From NCBI RefSeq assembly GCF_030704535.1, contig NC_081818.1, positions 27,169,501 to 27,233,500 on the forward strand: a DNA stretch of 64,000 nt. The letters are read 5' to 3'. Position 1 is the first letter of the stretch. Each line of letters opens with the position of its first letter. Origin of the DNA: Vitis vinifera (taxonomy: Eukaryota > Streptophyta > Magnoliopsida > Vitales > Vitaceae). The translations under genes and the position numbers were made by a program. The notes below the pieces were generated by a model. The model was not told the origin of the DNA. It saw nothing but the letters and a program-made list of their open reading frames with translations, and made no database searches. Positions 24,801 through 38,800 of the stretch are shown here, in pieces.

Positions 24801-26519
24801 GACTTCTTATTCTATAATAAAAAATATTCATGTTTGATAGTAAAAGAGAAAAATGAAAAAACTAAAGATATACATGCAAACATTTTTTAAAATTTTTGCA
24901 GATACAAAAATCTTTAATGTCATTACTTATTAACATGTGGCAAAAATTTGTCAATGTGTCATCACTTATTAACATGTAGCAAGCCTGTATAAAGGATTAC
25001 TAAAAAAGACAAAGAACGGTCGTTCAAAAATAATGCTTTAATCTAAGGAAATAAAAAACATACAAGGTTGAGAAATATTCAATATAAAATCAAATAACTA
25101 AAGGCAGCATTGTTAGCCAAAAAGGTGCCAAAATGCACCTTTCACTATATCTTAGCCTATGAGTCAAAGACCTCATGAAATCCCTGCTAAATTTTACAGC
25201 CTCAAGCATTTTAAGACTGAATCACTCGAGGTGAGCCTTTAAAAACTTTGCCGTGAATTTGTAAGGCAGAAAATAATAATTTGGTCCAATATTAACATCA
25301 AATGAAACCTACTTGTTTCCCATTAATGACATGGGTGTCTTGGATGACTTGGTCAACCACAGACAGGTCTGCGTAAGTCACGAACCCAAACCCACGAGGT
25401 TGTCCAGTTTTCCGATCCTTCATTATCACAGAATCCGTAATTTCACCATATTTACCAAAATGCTTGATAAATTGTGCTGCAAAAACAATCACAATCAGAT
25501 AAGAAAACAACACAGTGAACTAAACTTGATGGCCATAGAGAATCAGACCAGAAAAAAGAACTCACCAGAAGTCGTCTCTCTTGCCAAGCCTCCAATAAAA
25601 ATCTTCCTGCCATTACATTTCAATAGAATCAAAAGCTAGCTAGTAACATTCATAACACACATTTCTGAAGAGGGTGAAACTAAAATGCAAAATTAAAGAG
25701 AAAAGGACAAAGTTTCATTTAGATGAAAAATAAAAAGCAGAGCCAGAAAAACTAAAAGCTGACCATTAATTCTCCATTTGGTTTCAGAGAAAAGGGAGAG
25801 GGGGGGGGGGGGGGGTGGGGTGGGGTTGAGGAAACCTGCATCCTAAAGCAACTACTTGGATTGGTATATTGGAGCACTTCACATCATTTAAAACCCAATA
25901 GAACATTAAACATAACACTCATCTTTCTCTCTTCCAGAGTTGTCTCGGCAACCAAATGGAGAACTAAAGGAATTGATTACACGGACAACAAACAGAGCCG
26001 GCGAACCATAAGAATAAATTGAAAGCAAGTCCAAACTGTTAAACTACCAATTTAAAGGGCCAACAACGTTTATCAGGCTAACACAACCATCTTAAATTTA
26101 GAGAGAATAGGTTTAAACTTTAAGCACGCACAGATTGTAATTTCAAACAGACCGACAACTTCATTTTCATTTTCAGTTATTTACATATGTAGAGCAATAA
26201 ATTGCAGAGATCAGAAAATGGGCTCCAAGAAATGCCCAGGATAATCTCATAAAAGCCATTAACTTAAAACGGAATCTCAGAACTGAGAAATAAACCGAAA
26301 TTTCTGTTTGCCTCTCGGAAAAGAAAAAAAAAAAAAAGCTAAGTCTATTTTCCCGAGAAACAAACAAACAAGATAAATGAAGAAAAAGAAGACTAACCCA
26401 GGGCTGGCTCCGTCACCCGTATGAGGGTGAGGCTTGGAGTCATTATCATCAGTGTGGTGAGAGGATTTAACGTCGTTAGTTTCTCCATCAAGAATGGCCT
26501 CAGTGGGCTGTGAGTCCAT
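21843..26519 (-). CDS. hnRNP A/B-like RNA-binding protein: two RRMs and a glycine-rich tail
   Basis: Six exons (26519-26398, 25606-25566, 25476-25313, 24700-24601, 24445-24276, 22376-21843) give 376 residues. RRM1 spans about 42-115, with RNP2 KIFIGG (42-47) and RNP1 RGFGFVTY (82-89). RRM2 spans about 130-205, with KIFVGG (130-135) and RGFGFVTF (170-177). After VEIKKAEPKKPNPP the tail (about 220-376) is made of GYGG, GGSS and YGG repeats and ends SGRYHPYGR; it is likely disordered and able to mediate condensation. The architecture is that of plant RNP1/hnRNP A1-like proteins acting in mRNA processing or transport in the nucleus. The start is the ATG at 26519; the frame stays open upstream but without another ATG. 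The tail is encoded by one GC-rich exon, which explains many overlapping open frames there. Introns 1 and 5 carry a 16-base G run and a LINE tail. Confidence 0.93.
23147..23290 (-). mobile_element. LINE 3'-end remnant
   Basis: A poly(T) run followed by GAAAGGTAAATAG and an AATATATTAAACACGCTTG stretch reads, on the minus strand, as the 3' end of a LINE (TATATT..TTTACCTTTC then poly(A)). This form recurs at 31405, 37357, 60868 and 62742. No coding part is left. In intron 5 of the hnRNP gene; right boundary approximate. Confidence 0.5.
25800..25826. repeat. Poly(G) tract in hnRNP intron 1
   Basis: Sixteen consecutive G from 25800, followed by TGGGGTGGGG. On the transcribed (minus) strand this is a C-rich run. 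A likely site of sequencing length error and possibly G-quadruplex forming. Confidence 0.85.
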
Positions 26520-28137
26520 GGCTTCCGAGAGTGCCGGCAATGGGCGAAAGGCTACAACGGCGGAGACCTGGACAAATGTTAGACAAAGAAGGAGACGAAG
26601 CAGAAATGCGTGCCCTAGATATTTGTAATTAATTTTGTGCTAAAAGTGTGAAATTCAAATCTGGTGAGGCTTTGAAGATGATTACGTGGCAATGAATAAA
26701 TGGTGTGATGGGGGTTTGGGGGAGAAGGGTGCATGTACACTTGAGGAGTACGGCGGTGGAGAGATGGTAACGGGGCGGGTTCGGATCCTTCGGATGGTTG
26801 GCCCATATCCCATCCTATTTATTTAAAATAATTCTCATCTTTATCTCATCTAATTTAATTTTTTTCAAAAAATTTTATTTTTTAAAATTTTCTAAATAAA
26901 TTAAAATAAATAATTAAATTATTATTTTTAAAATTTATTTTATTGAAAATAATGTATTATTATTATAATATATATTAAAAATAAGAAATTAAAAATTATA
27001 TTAAATTAATTTTAAAAATTATATATTATTTTTATATGATCAGGACAAGGCGGGAACAAGACAATACTTGAACCTGTCTCAAACTCATCCCAAGTTTTTA
27101 AAAAAATCTTAAACTCACTCTAAACTCATCCCATTAGGGATAGGATGAGGCAGTTACTAAAAAAAATTCGTCTCATTGTCATCCTCATGAGTTGAAGTCT
27201 GACTCTCCCTAACAATATATGATCCTACTTTTCTTAATAGTAATTTTAAGCTTTAAGAACAAAAAAACAATATTCTTAAAATATTATTTTTTTAAAATTT
27301 CTAGATGGTAAATTATAATATTAAATATCACTCACCAACTTTTACTTTTACTTTTATATTACATCATTCTCATTCTTCTCTCATACTAATCTTCTTTTTT
27401 ATTTTTAGCAACTTATTTTTCCCAACAATAAACCCTCATATATCTAATATTAGAGATAACATATGAGTAGGATAAGATAGATAACATATCTAATCTAAAA
27501 AAGAAAAATTATGAAAATATTTATCAAACATATTATAAAATAGTACAAATATATGTCTCATATATATGATATAATATAAAAAAAATATTTATAAATTTTA
27601 AATATTTTAATAATAGATATTATTATACAAAAGGAAAATTTCATATTTTTTAATAACAAATATTGAAATGTAATATAATTTTTATTTAAAACAAATATGG
27701 AATATTAAAAAATAATGTATATTTTTTTCTTTTTTCTTTTATTTTACAAATTAAATATATGTGTCAAATATTCATTCAATATAATATATTCAAGAATATC
27801 ATAAATGTTTTCTTGCTTAGACACAAGAAGTTATTTTTTTCTTTAATAAAATTATTTTAAAAATTATAGTTTCAGTTACCATTCCACCTTCTAGTTGAAG
27901 GAAAAGAACTCTTCAGCAATCTAACATGAAGTCTGACAAAACATGCTGCTCTTCTTTGAAGCGCTCACCGCCTGGGAATTGTTTCTGAAAAATTATTTTC
28001 CAAAACTGTTTTAAAAAACGTTACCTAACCGGGTTTTCAGTCTCTAATATACATATAGTACATCAAAATCTTGACATTACAAATTACCAGGTTCCAGCCA
28101 CTTGCCTACTACATGATACATGATTTTGAAGGAGGAT
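26520..28137. other. AT-rich intergenic region between hnRNP and GP210 genes
   Basis: 26520-26620 is the hnRNP 5' UTR/promoter. From about 26770 to 27200 there is a degenerate GGGCGGG..CCCATCC / GGGATAGGATGAGGCAG-type repeat interrupted by long A/T runs; I cannot classify it. 27200-27880 is almost pure A/T. 27880-28137 is the 3' flank of GP210. No ORF of note. Confidence 0.45.
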
Positions 28138-29781
28138 CTAGTAAGTGTTCTGAGGATTAACTCTCCTCCTTCCTTCTCGTGTGTAATAAGGAGTTTCATG
28201 GATCGTCCTCCTCACGTACTCTACGAAAGGCTGAGGTGTTCGAGGAGAGGAATCGTTCTGAACAGCTGGACTCCTTCGATCAGGCGTTGTGGGTGCTACA
28301 ATGCTTGAATTGGCTGGAGGGTTGGATGGCCGAGCTCTGTCAGGCCTGTCCAAGAAGAATATGAAGATGGCCAGAGTCAATAGCAACAAAGCAATACAAC
28401 CAACCACGCCTGCCCATAGTGTTACTTTCACAGTGGATACTGAGTATGCCCTTTCTCCTGGATCGTAGCTTACATCTAGTTCAACTCTTTGGCCTGTAAA
28501 ACATACACTTCATGTCACATTGCTCTCCTAATCTTTTTTAATGGACTCTCACAAACTAGGCTCACCATTGGCTGGGAGTGTGATCACCACTTTATCTTTG
28601 AATTTCTTGGCCTGTAGCACTTTGACCTTGGGCATAGATGACAATGATCAAAAGAAATAGAGATCAGATATGGAAATGAGACCTTTAATTTCTACACATG
28701 TACTCTCCACATAACATTGGAAATGAGACCTTTTTGTTTTGTCATTACTACATTCTAAAGCATGAATTTTACTTTCAAGTAATATGGAAAACAGGATTGA
28801 GTTATTTCATTTCTACAGGACATCTACTACTAAGATGAAAAAAAATTGTCAGAAAACTCCACATTATAACCACTATATAAAACTAGGCACAGTACTCACC
28901 TCATATTTTGCAAGCCCACCAATCCCAAAGTCTTCTTTATGCACAGGACTGATCATTATAGAATCCCGCTCATGCCAGTGGATATCAACATCTATAATAA
29001 GAAATAAACATCTGATTAAACCAATTTCCATGATAACAATGACAAGCAAATCTAACACTAAGATGCAAGTGAGCAGAGCAAGAGTGTTAATGTTGGTTGT
29101 GTGGATTGAAGATGTTGGGGAGAGATGGAGGACAGAAACAGTCCAGCATTATCTATGACACATGAAGCACCTGCATTCAAGAGGATCTGTTCCACCATCA
29201 AAGATGGCTTCACAAGAAAACGCTCCAAAATCCTACCCCAACAGGCAATGCAATGGATCCAATAGACTTTGATTTTATGGGTTTAGAATAACTACCATAC
29301 ATGGTTGAAATGCACACATATGCGTTCATATGCATATAAATAAAATAATTATTTATAACAATCTAGATTTTTTAGCTCCAACCTAGATTTGCACAACTAG
29401 TAGGGACTGGTAACCCTGTTGTCCAGATAGAGGTTAACAAAGATGCTGAACAGAAGAAGCGCAAACAACTATTTATGTTACCTGTATTCCCCAAAATGGT
29501 TATTATGGTCTTGTTGGAGCCTGCTGTCAAATTCAACTGCACTAAATTCTGGAACAAACATTTTAAACATCAGAAAGTAAGGAGTCATCAAGCTTGATTT
29601 CTGTGACCCAATTTGAGGGGACTACCTCACCAAATCAGTTTTAAAGATCATAAACCTAACTGATTCAAATTTTCTATTCAAATTGAGGGAAATTCTCTAG
29701 GATATAGTGCAAAAACAAAGTATAACAAAAGTGTAAAGCTACTAGTGAAGCACCAGCAAATTAGTAAAACTCTAGGGAGTG

Positions 29782-29812
<31 letters not shown>

Positions 29813-32800
29813 GAGTTCCAATTGTATGCACCATTGTAAACCCCTTCATTTTCTAGAACATGGGATCTTACCTTGCCCATTTCCAAGATGGAAAACCCAC
29901 CAACAAAAAGGGCCGATGCAGATCCTGAGACATGGTTGGTTTCTTGCACTGAAGCACTGATGGAAAGAGAAATATATGGTCTCATGTCCTTTGACTTCGG
30001 AACAGACCGTGCCAGATGCTCTGGAGAGTAAGGAAAGAAGAGGCAATATGATTTACCAGTGCCAAAATCCCTCCAGGGTTTTGCATACCTTTAATTTCAC
30101 AAAAGGAAAATAATTAACATAGGACAGACAAATGATTCAGTGGTTCACAAGCAACCAAGAGCAAAAGATTGGAACATACCCGACAAAAGGTGGATCCACC
30201 CTACAGTCAAAGAGGACACCCATATCATTCCTGAAGCCTTCTAGATCATGGCCATAGGTATCACTACTGCAACCAAACAAATAGATGAAAGACATTAGCA
30301 AATATTTCTGTTCCTCTTCTTTTAAATCCATATGCATCTTGAAACAAAAAGCTCAGCTTGGTATATTGCTGGAAGTTATACATGTCAGGAGTAGGTGTTG
30401 ACAGTTTCATTAAGTAATCACTTGCTGAATTTCCAAAGGGCAGTAAAAATGGGAACTATAGTCAAAGTGCTCATCAGACTGTTAAAATATCTGAACTCCA
30501 CATTATTTGCCTATCAAGGAAGGAAATTATATAAAATTCCACATGCTCAGAAGTTAAGACACTAGCATTTTTGTCTACTCAAATGCATAAAGCTTCAGCA
30601 ATTACAGACCTCCACATATACAGCATCTAGAAAACAAGAACCATCATGCTCGCATAAAACTTCCAAACATCAGACAAGAAAGACATGCTAATTCTTAACT
30701 GCTGTCAGTACAAAGAGGCTAATTTACAGACCTGAACTTCACAGAGAAATTATATCCTTTTGCAGGGATAGGGGCATTTGTTAAGGTCTCCATTGGAGCA
30801 TCAACAAGAACAATCTTCCCCTTTTGCACTGTAACTGTTGTCTGCAGCTTCAAACTTGAACATTCAAAGAACACTGTTCATAGGTTACAAGTCATGAATG
30901 TGAAAATTAACATTAGTATAATAAAAATAAACCACAAGGATAACTGCAAAAAATAAAAAATAAAAATAAAAAGAAAGAAAATATGAAACCATTATATGTC
31001 TTATTCATAAACATGGATATTCACAGGTTGAAAGATATCTTTATTCAGTACCTTGTGTTGTACCTTCCCCAACTGCTTGAGCTTCTCCAGATAGTACATC
31101 TAGAGATATAACACTTTCATTGCCACTCAACCACTGGCCAGATACTTTATCTTTTAATCCTATAATATAGCAGAAAACAATAAAGCATCAATTATACAAT
31201 TATTTATTTATTATTTTGACGAATCACAATTTTGACCTGAAAAACCAAAACCATGTAAACAAGAGAATTAATTTCAGACAAAAAAGAGTTCCACTTGTCA
31301 TATGTGATTCATTTAGCTGTAAGAAAATGAAAAACATGATTGTACAATGAAATTGATAGCCATTTCTTATTAATGCACACCATTTGTTAAGCAAAGGAGG
31401 AATTCACCTTTTTTTTCTTTTTTTTTTTGATAGGTAAAAAGCAGATATATTAAAAGCGCTTGGAAAAGGTGCACAAGGTATACATGGGGTATACAAATAG
31501 CACTGAAAGGCAAGAGAAAGGAAAAAAGAAATATCAAACCATAATAACCCATAAACATAGCAGAGAAGAAACAGAAGCATAGAAATTCCCAATTCAGTCT
31601 TCTTGCAGGCAAATAGCTAACTGCTAGATGAACCAAAAGAAGAAACAAAGACCCTTGAAGGTAACAGATCCCCTTAAAGAAAATAGACTAATGATTTCAG
31701 CAATATCTACCCTCTTCGGCAAAAACCCACTGTCCCTTCCCACTTCAGCATCAACAACCCACACTTCTGGGTCCTTCTCTCTTTACCATTTGAATGACTG
31801 TAGTTAAGCAAGCACTCCAACTTCCTTAGCTCCTTGACAATGAGAGAACGAAATCAAAGTCTTTTGATAATGTGGAGCTAATGGATCTTTCTTTGAAAAA
31901 TTCTCTTCTTTGTCATATTTTCTAGTGGATGAAATTGTTTATAGAGAGAGGTTCTATGGCTTTTTTCGATTTTGCATATTAGTTGGGGTCTTGCTAAGGG
32001 GGAGTTGTTTTTTGTGCCTTCTCTCTTTTGGGCCCATTGCATACAACTAGTGTATTTTGGTGCACTTTTTTTCAGCACTTTTTACAAGTTTCTTTTATTT
32101 TGACTATATATATATATATATATATATAAAGAATATTGATGCTTAGTTCTCGGTATTTTCTTTAGAAAAAAAAATCAACAAGTTCTAGAAGATCATGCCT
32201 TCTATTGTTCACTTAACGTGTCCTTATGCTTGCATAAAAAATAAACCATTGACTAAAGACGATATTCAAATTTTTACAATATAAACAAGCAGCATTACAG
32301 ATAAGCAAAGAGATATAAATAGCTATTCAACACATTGAAAACTGCGCATAAAACTAATTTCATGATAATTTAAAAATTATAAGCAAATTTAGCCATGTCC
32401 TACCTTCTATGCTGAAGTTGAGATGACCTCCAAGGTGAAGGACGGGGTTCCGAGGAGATAAATAAGCACCAACTGAGACCTGAAGAAATAAAAAAATTAA
32501 TTAATCTTGAAGTGAAAATAGAACCAGAGAACAAATGCATACAACGATTGAACAAAGGGGAAATGAGTAAAAATTAGAGCAGAACAATGGAAACTTCTAT
32601 AAAGGACATACTTTTCCATTTTATGATTATAACCAGTAACTTTTGATCAATGAATAAGGAACATACACAGAGTCATTAAGTTTCCTGAGGTGAGCCGCCT
32701 AGCTCAGAGGTGCCTCAAAAATCCTTTACTGGTTTGAACCTTTGGTATCAACCAAAGATCCAAGTCAGTCATAATGATAAAGGAAGCTCTCATGAAAAAT

Positions 32801-35800
32801 AATCTCCTCGGTGTAACCCATCCATGGTGGTTACCACCATGAATACCAAGGTCTCACTGTTAGATAGTATTTTAGCTTAGTCATTTCATATTATCAATAA
32901 GGGTAGAATAGCCTCTTAGCTCTTCTTGTTTGCCTATATAAAGCTTTTTATGTAATCTCTTTCTTAAGCCTTTGTTAATGAAACCCTAGCTTTCTTTTTT
33001 TCTCTTCTTATTCTTTGTCTTTGCAATTCTCACACTCACATCTGTTATAATGAAAAAGAAACCAAGTTTTTCCTCTTTTAAAAAATGAATAGAACTTGAA
33101 AGGAACAGGTTGCAACAAAAAAAAGAGTTACCCTTTTTCTCTGAATATTTCCATAGAGCCTTCATTTTTTAGTATCTTTTGAAATAAGAGGGCAACTTTT
33201 TCTAAGTTCAGATATTTTAGGGGTATGAAAAAGAGCAAGCAGTTACCAGCACATAGTCAGATTTATGTGGACTACTGTTAATTGATACTCGCAGCAGAGC
33301 CCTACCATGGCGTATGCCCTTCAAAAAGAGACAAGAGAGCAAGGGAATGAAACACGTTATATGGTCAAGTAGAAAGGATAAGGATGCTAAAAAAGATGAA
33401 ATGCATTTAATCACCCAGGCATAATCATCTGCATGAAACACTTTGTATAAGTGGAAAGGAAAAGGAACCAGTGGTGTGGCAGAAAGTATAATCCACAGTT
33501 CCTCCCTTCTTGTTTATTGCTATAAAAATTGAAACTCAACAATTTACACAAACTAAGAAACAAAACAAACCTTGAGATGGATATTCCCATAGCCATCACC
33601 TGTGCTATTAATGGAGACAATATCAGGATAATTAGTTTCAGCATCCAAGGGAATCACATTAAATGCTTCATGGAAAGGGTTTCCTGGTCCAATGAAAATT
33701 TACAAGTAGGTGGATTAAGACTCAAATCTGGAACATATAAAAGCTAAGATGAAAAAGCTATAGCTGAACAAAAAATACCTAGCACATCACAAAAGTTTAT
33801 TGGAAGTTTCACTTCAGCATCAACAGCAAGATCAATGACATGGAATGAGAACTTTTGGGGGGTTATTCTTATTTGAGCCACCTGACACCAAACAAAGCAA
33901 CAGCATAGTAACTTCTACTGCTCCAGAACTATTAACAAAAATGTGGAGAATGCAAAAGTAATTCCAGTAATTTTGACAAAGTTTGAATAAAAAAATTAAA
34001 AAATTAAAAAAGAGAGAGAAAGAAAGGAAGAAGAAGAAGAAGAATGTTAAAAAGCTTTTTCTATTAACAATTTTGGTTTACAACTTTTACAAATGTTCCC
34101 TTTGCAGTATGGGCAAAATGTTACAATTCAAAGGACCATGCCTGATAATATCATTTTATTTCCATGCATATAACTTTTCCTTTAAATCATCCCAACTAGG
34201 AAAGATTAGTAATACCTCCATAAAACTTGAAAACTCAAATCTAAAACCTCTTTAAATGCATTGAAATTAACCAAGCCATATCATTGATCAGATTCCATCT
34301 GATCTATTGCCCATAATACAAAGTAATAACATCCTAATTCATTGGAGAAACTCCAAATCCCTCAAGAGCATAGAGGTGATCAGACCTCAAAGCTCAATTG
34401 ACCCAATTAAGATACAAGCACATGCCAGCTGTGACATTGCAAAACCCTCAGGCCTGGTAATTCCATCCGAGTCTGTGACTGATGCAGGATTTCCAAATGC
34501 AACACAATAATGCAAATGCAAGCCCCTTTTATTACCTATAAAAAAAATACAACACGATAATGAAGAATTAAGTAGTAGAAGGGTCTGAAATATGCATGTT
34601 AAACTACTAATTGACCTCAAAAGCTTAAGCTATTAGGTGATGCACCAACCATGTATATCATTATGTCTAACACTAATGCGAATAGCCTTAACAGTCTATA
34701 CATCGCTATGGAAAAACTATCACAGTTAATGCAATAATGGACATGGTGAAAGCTACATCCAATAAATGAAGTATAACAATTGAACAACATGTTGGCTCTA
34801 ATAAGTAACCAACTAGCTTCTCCTAACTCAAATCAAGTTCATGCTTATGTCCGGAAACCACTACTGTATATACTACAGCCCCTTGTTTCTCTTCCAACAG
34901 TTAACATGGGAGTCTCAGGAATTTTATGCAGTTCTTCCCCTACCTTAAATTTCTCAGCCACAAGCATAAGTCAGATTGAAATAAGATCCTAGATTGGCGT
35001 GTGGAGAGAGAAAAGGTCATGCATCCACTTTGCAGCTCATAAGCAATTTCTCAAGTCTCAAGAAGACGGTTATGAAGCACAAAGCATGCATTACTTTAAT
35101 TGGGTAATTCACTTTCTAAGAATTTTCCCTGTTTCTTTTAAATATTATATCATTTTTTTTAGTTTATATTTAACATATGAGTGCATCTCATGATACATGA
35201 CAGGGTAAATAGAAAAATCTACCCCAATAAACTAGACAATTGGACAACTATGCCTAATAAGGAGCAATATGACCACCAAATCTTTGGCCATGAATCCAGA
35301 CGGCTTGGGAGAGACCTGATGGGGGTATCAGCACTAGGGTGACCCACTGCCCTTGCAGTACAACTAAATGACCAGGTAGAGGCCCTTGCAAACAAGAAGG
35401 TGAGCTTAACTAACCTGTCAATGGTTTGAAAAAGCCAATCAGAAAACCGACTACTAAATCTTGGGTGGAAATTTCATTTATCTAATTCTCTAGGTAATTT
35501 GTTATTAACAACTTCTCCCAAACTCCTTTCACTGCAAAGGAATGCAGAATGCTCGACTTGCCTCCGACAAGAGAACATACAAACATAAAATTATTCATAG
35601 ATATTCACAATATGTTCCTTATGGTAGCCGGGTTCATAAAATTGGGTCAACAAACAGAACAAGCTTCAAGTTACATTGGTCAAGGTTTCATGATTACCTT
35701 ATCCCATGCAAATTGTTTACTTGTAACTATTCAAATCCTCATTGAAAAATTGATCACATTATTATTCACGACTATATATTAGATACACTAAAAAAGTGAT

Positions 35801-38800
35801 AAGTTACAAGGCACTAAAGATTAGATATTCGTACCTCAGCAACCCTAACACAAGAAGCAATCCCTGTTTTTCCAGTAGTGCGATCTTTTGCCTGAATGCA
35901 CGCAAGATTATTGCTCTCTGTTGTTTTAATTCTATCCCTGTCAATTGAAATAGCATCCTTCTGCACCTCTTCATTCTTACCACCACAACTTCTCAATAAA
36001 GAATAAGTAATAGTTCCTTTGCGACTCAAATCCCATTGCCCATATGATTCCGATGAGGAAGGCAAAAGACTTGATGTAGTATAATAGGGAGGAAGAACCC
36101 AGGTAATGGGAACCCCAAAAGCAAGAGGAAGCTCAGAGACCACTGATATCGACATAGACGCACTGTAAGACCTTGACTGTGAATGGCCAGAAGAAATAAA
36201 ATCACAATTGAATGAAACTGCAACAGTTGTCCTGCCTGCTGATCTGGAATGGCATGATTATTATTCAAGTGATGTGACAAACCGACATGATCATGAAAAA
36301 TTAGTAGGATATATTAGAAGACAAGACAGATCCTGTTGCACCACAACTAAATAGAGATATCAAAGATTAGAAGAATGAGGAAACAAAGGGATAGAAATCA
36401 TCAGAATATAGGAAAGAAATCATCAAAATCAATTAGAAGAATGGTTTATCAAAATCCTCTAAAATATTGACATAAAAAAATGGTAGAATAAATAACTAAA
36501 CATCAAAATAGATTAACTGTACCTTCCATACAACATATTGATAAATCCAAGGTCCTTCTCATCCAAATGCCCAGGGAGTTTAATTTCCTTTGAACCAGAA
36601 GAAGGAAGCCCATATCTGTCACCACGAATGTGCTCTGCCATATGGAAACTCAAAACCTAAACAAAGAGAGACAAAACACTCTTGTTATTTAATGAGCAGA
36701 CAAGAATTTATCGCCAAGAATATGGACAAATCAGAAGTTACAAGCTGTAGCACTAGGACAGTAACTAAATCTACCTTTTCATCTTCTACAGTCCACTTGT
36801 AATTCTTGCAGAGCTCATAAAAGGAAAACAAATCACCCTAAAGGCACCCATGAATTAGTCAATTATCTGATAAAAGCTACATAGAATAAAAGGAAATTTT
36901 AAATTCTTAATTCTTGCCTGGGGCAATGATGGAAAGATTGGCATCTCACGGCCAACATCAAGTTGCTCGCTCTGTACATTCAATGTCACCAAAGAAGGGA
37001 CTCCTACTTTAATTCTGCCATATGCTTGGCAAATAACAGTATCTCCCTTACCATAAACTGTGGCAACTAAGGTCTGACCATAAAAACAAATATATTCAAT
37101 TAGCAAATATGTTGAAAGAGGGAAGTCAATGGCCACTATCAATATAGCCTTAGTTTATCAAAAGACAAAGTTAATAAGCTGCCAATTTGATGAGCTGACA
37201 TCTTCCTGTTTCACCGAGAGTCAGCAATACCAATACGTCAGGGCTGAATTGGGTTGTGCAGGTCCAAAGTGGTCCAACCAAAACACAACTTAAAAAAAAT
37301 CAACTCGATTATAAAGAGAGAACCAATTATAAAATAACTAAAAAGTAGAACATTTTTTTTTTTTTTGATAGATAAACAACAAAATATATTAGAAAAGGCT
37401 AAAAAGCCGCATGTATACAGGGGTATACACAAAAGCCCAAAACAAAGAGCTGAAATAAAAGAGGGGAAAAACCTCGCCCACCCTCAAGTGGCCGCAAGCC
37501 ACTCCAAAAAGCCTAAGAGAGAATAGGTTTCCTCACCAATGTACACCCTAGCCCAACTCCACAAGTTACATACAAAAAAAATTTTGAATTTCTGAATATC
37601 TAACGACCCCCCCCCCCCCCCCCCCCCTGAAAGCTAACCTATTCATTTCCTTCCAAACCGTCCAAAATATGCACAACGGGATATAATTCCAGGTCTTTTT
37701 TCTTTTTTTTTTCCCACAAAAGAACCCCTCCAACTAAGTAACACCTCTTTAACTGACTTTGGGAACACCCACTGAACTCCAAAAATGGCGAGGGCAATCT
37801 CCCAAAGAGTCTTAACCACTGTACAATGTAAAAGAATGTGATTCGCATTTTCCTCTTCACAGCCACACAAAAAGCACCGGTTAGGGAGCTGCCACCCCCT
37901 TCTTTGAAGCTTATCCAAGGTGAGGATCTTCCCCCACGAAGCTTCCCAAGCAAAAAAAGACACTTTTGTTGGAACCTTATCCATCCAAATGCGTCTGTTC
38001 GGGAAGGCACAGGCTGATAGATCCAACTTTTAGTAACTTAAGGGAAGACTCCATAATCTGAGATGGAGGAGAGAGAAAGACCTAGAGAGAGAGTGTGTGA
38101 GAGAGATGGAGAAGAGAGCTGGGTCCAGGGTGGGAGCGGGGACGCAGCGGGCTTCATCCAGTCAGGGGTTCGGAAAAGGAGTTTTGGGGTAGAGTCGAAG
38201 ATTTTTGAGGTCGAGACAGAGAAAAAGAAGGGTAAGACGCAAATCTTCATCGTGGAAAGAAAGAGAAGTGTCTCTTCTTGGATTAAGCTGGCGCTGGCAA
38301 GTTTAGGGCCACTCATGGAAGGCCTGGTTTTCTGTACCAAGGACACGAGGACTGGACATTGGGAGAAATTTTGGCAAGAGAATGGGAGAACCTTCTCTTT
38401 AACGCGCGGCGAAAACAAGGGGGGATGCTTCCTACGCCTGGGTGTTATCGATCGGGAAAAGAAAAGATTTAGCATCTTTATACCCAGAGGCAAAGGAGCA
38501 AAAGGGGGTTGGGCCCTTCTGGTGGAGGCACTGCGAGAGATGGAGCCTACTTCAGATAGGCAAGTGAGACAGAAGGACAAGGAGAAGTTATGGAAACCCA
38601 TGTTGGGAAAATCCTTCGCGGAGGTGGTGAAGCAGAATCTCAACATCGAAGAAGAGGTGGTGAGGGTGAAAGTTGATAATAGGGCATTAGGTGTGAGCTT
38701 GGAGAAGCTGGCCCATTGCCTTGTTGGCTGCTGGGATCCATTGCCAGGAAGGGGGGAAGATTTGAGAAGCTGGGGGACCCAAATGGCAAAGCTGTGGGGT

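Noticed and set aside
27200..27880. Very AT-rich stretch considered as matrix attachment region or centromere-like repeat
   Set aside because: No tandem periodicity seen; base composition alone is not evidence.
37606..37628. C-run considered as an assembly gap filler
   Set aside because: A homologous G-run exists at the same place in the related LINE, so it is real in kind, though its exact length is uncertain.
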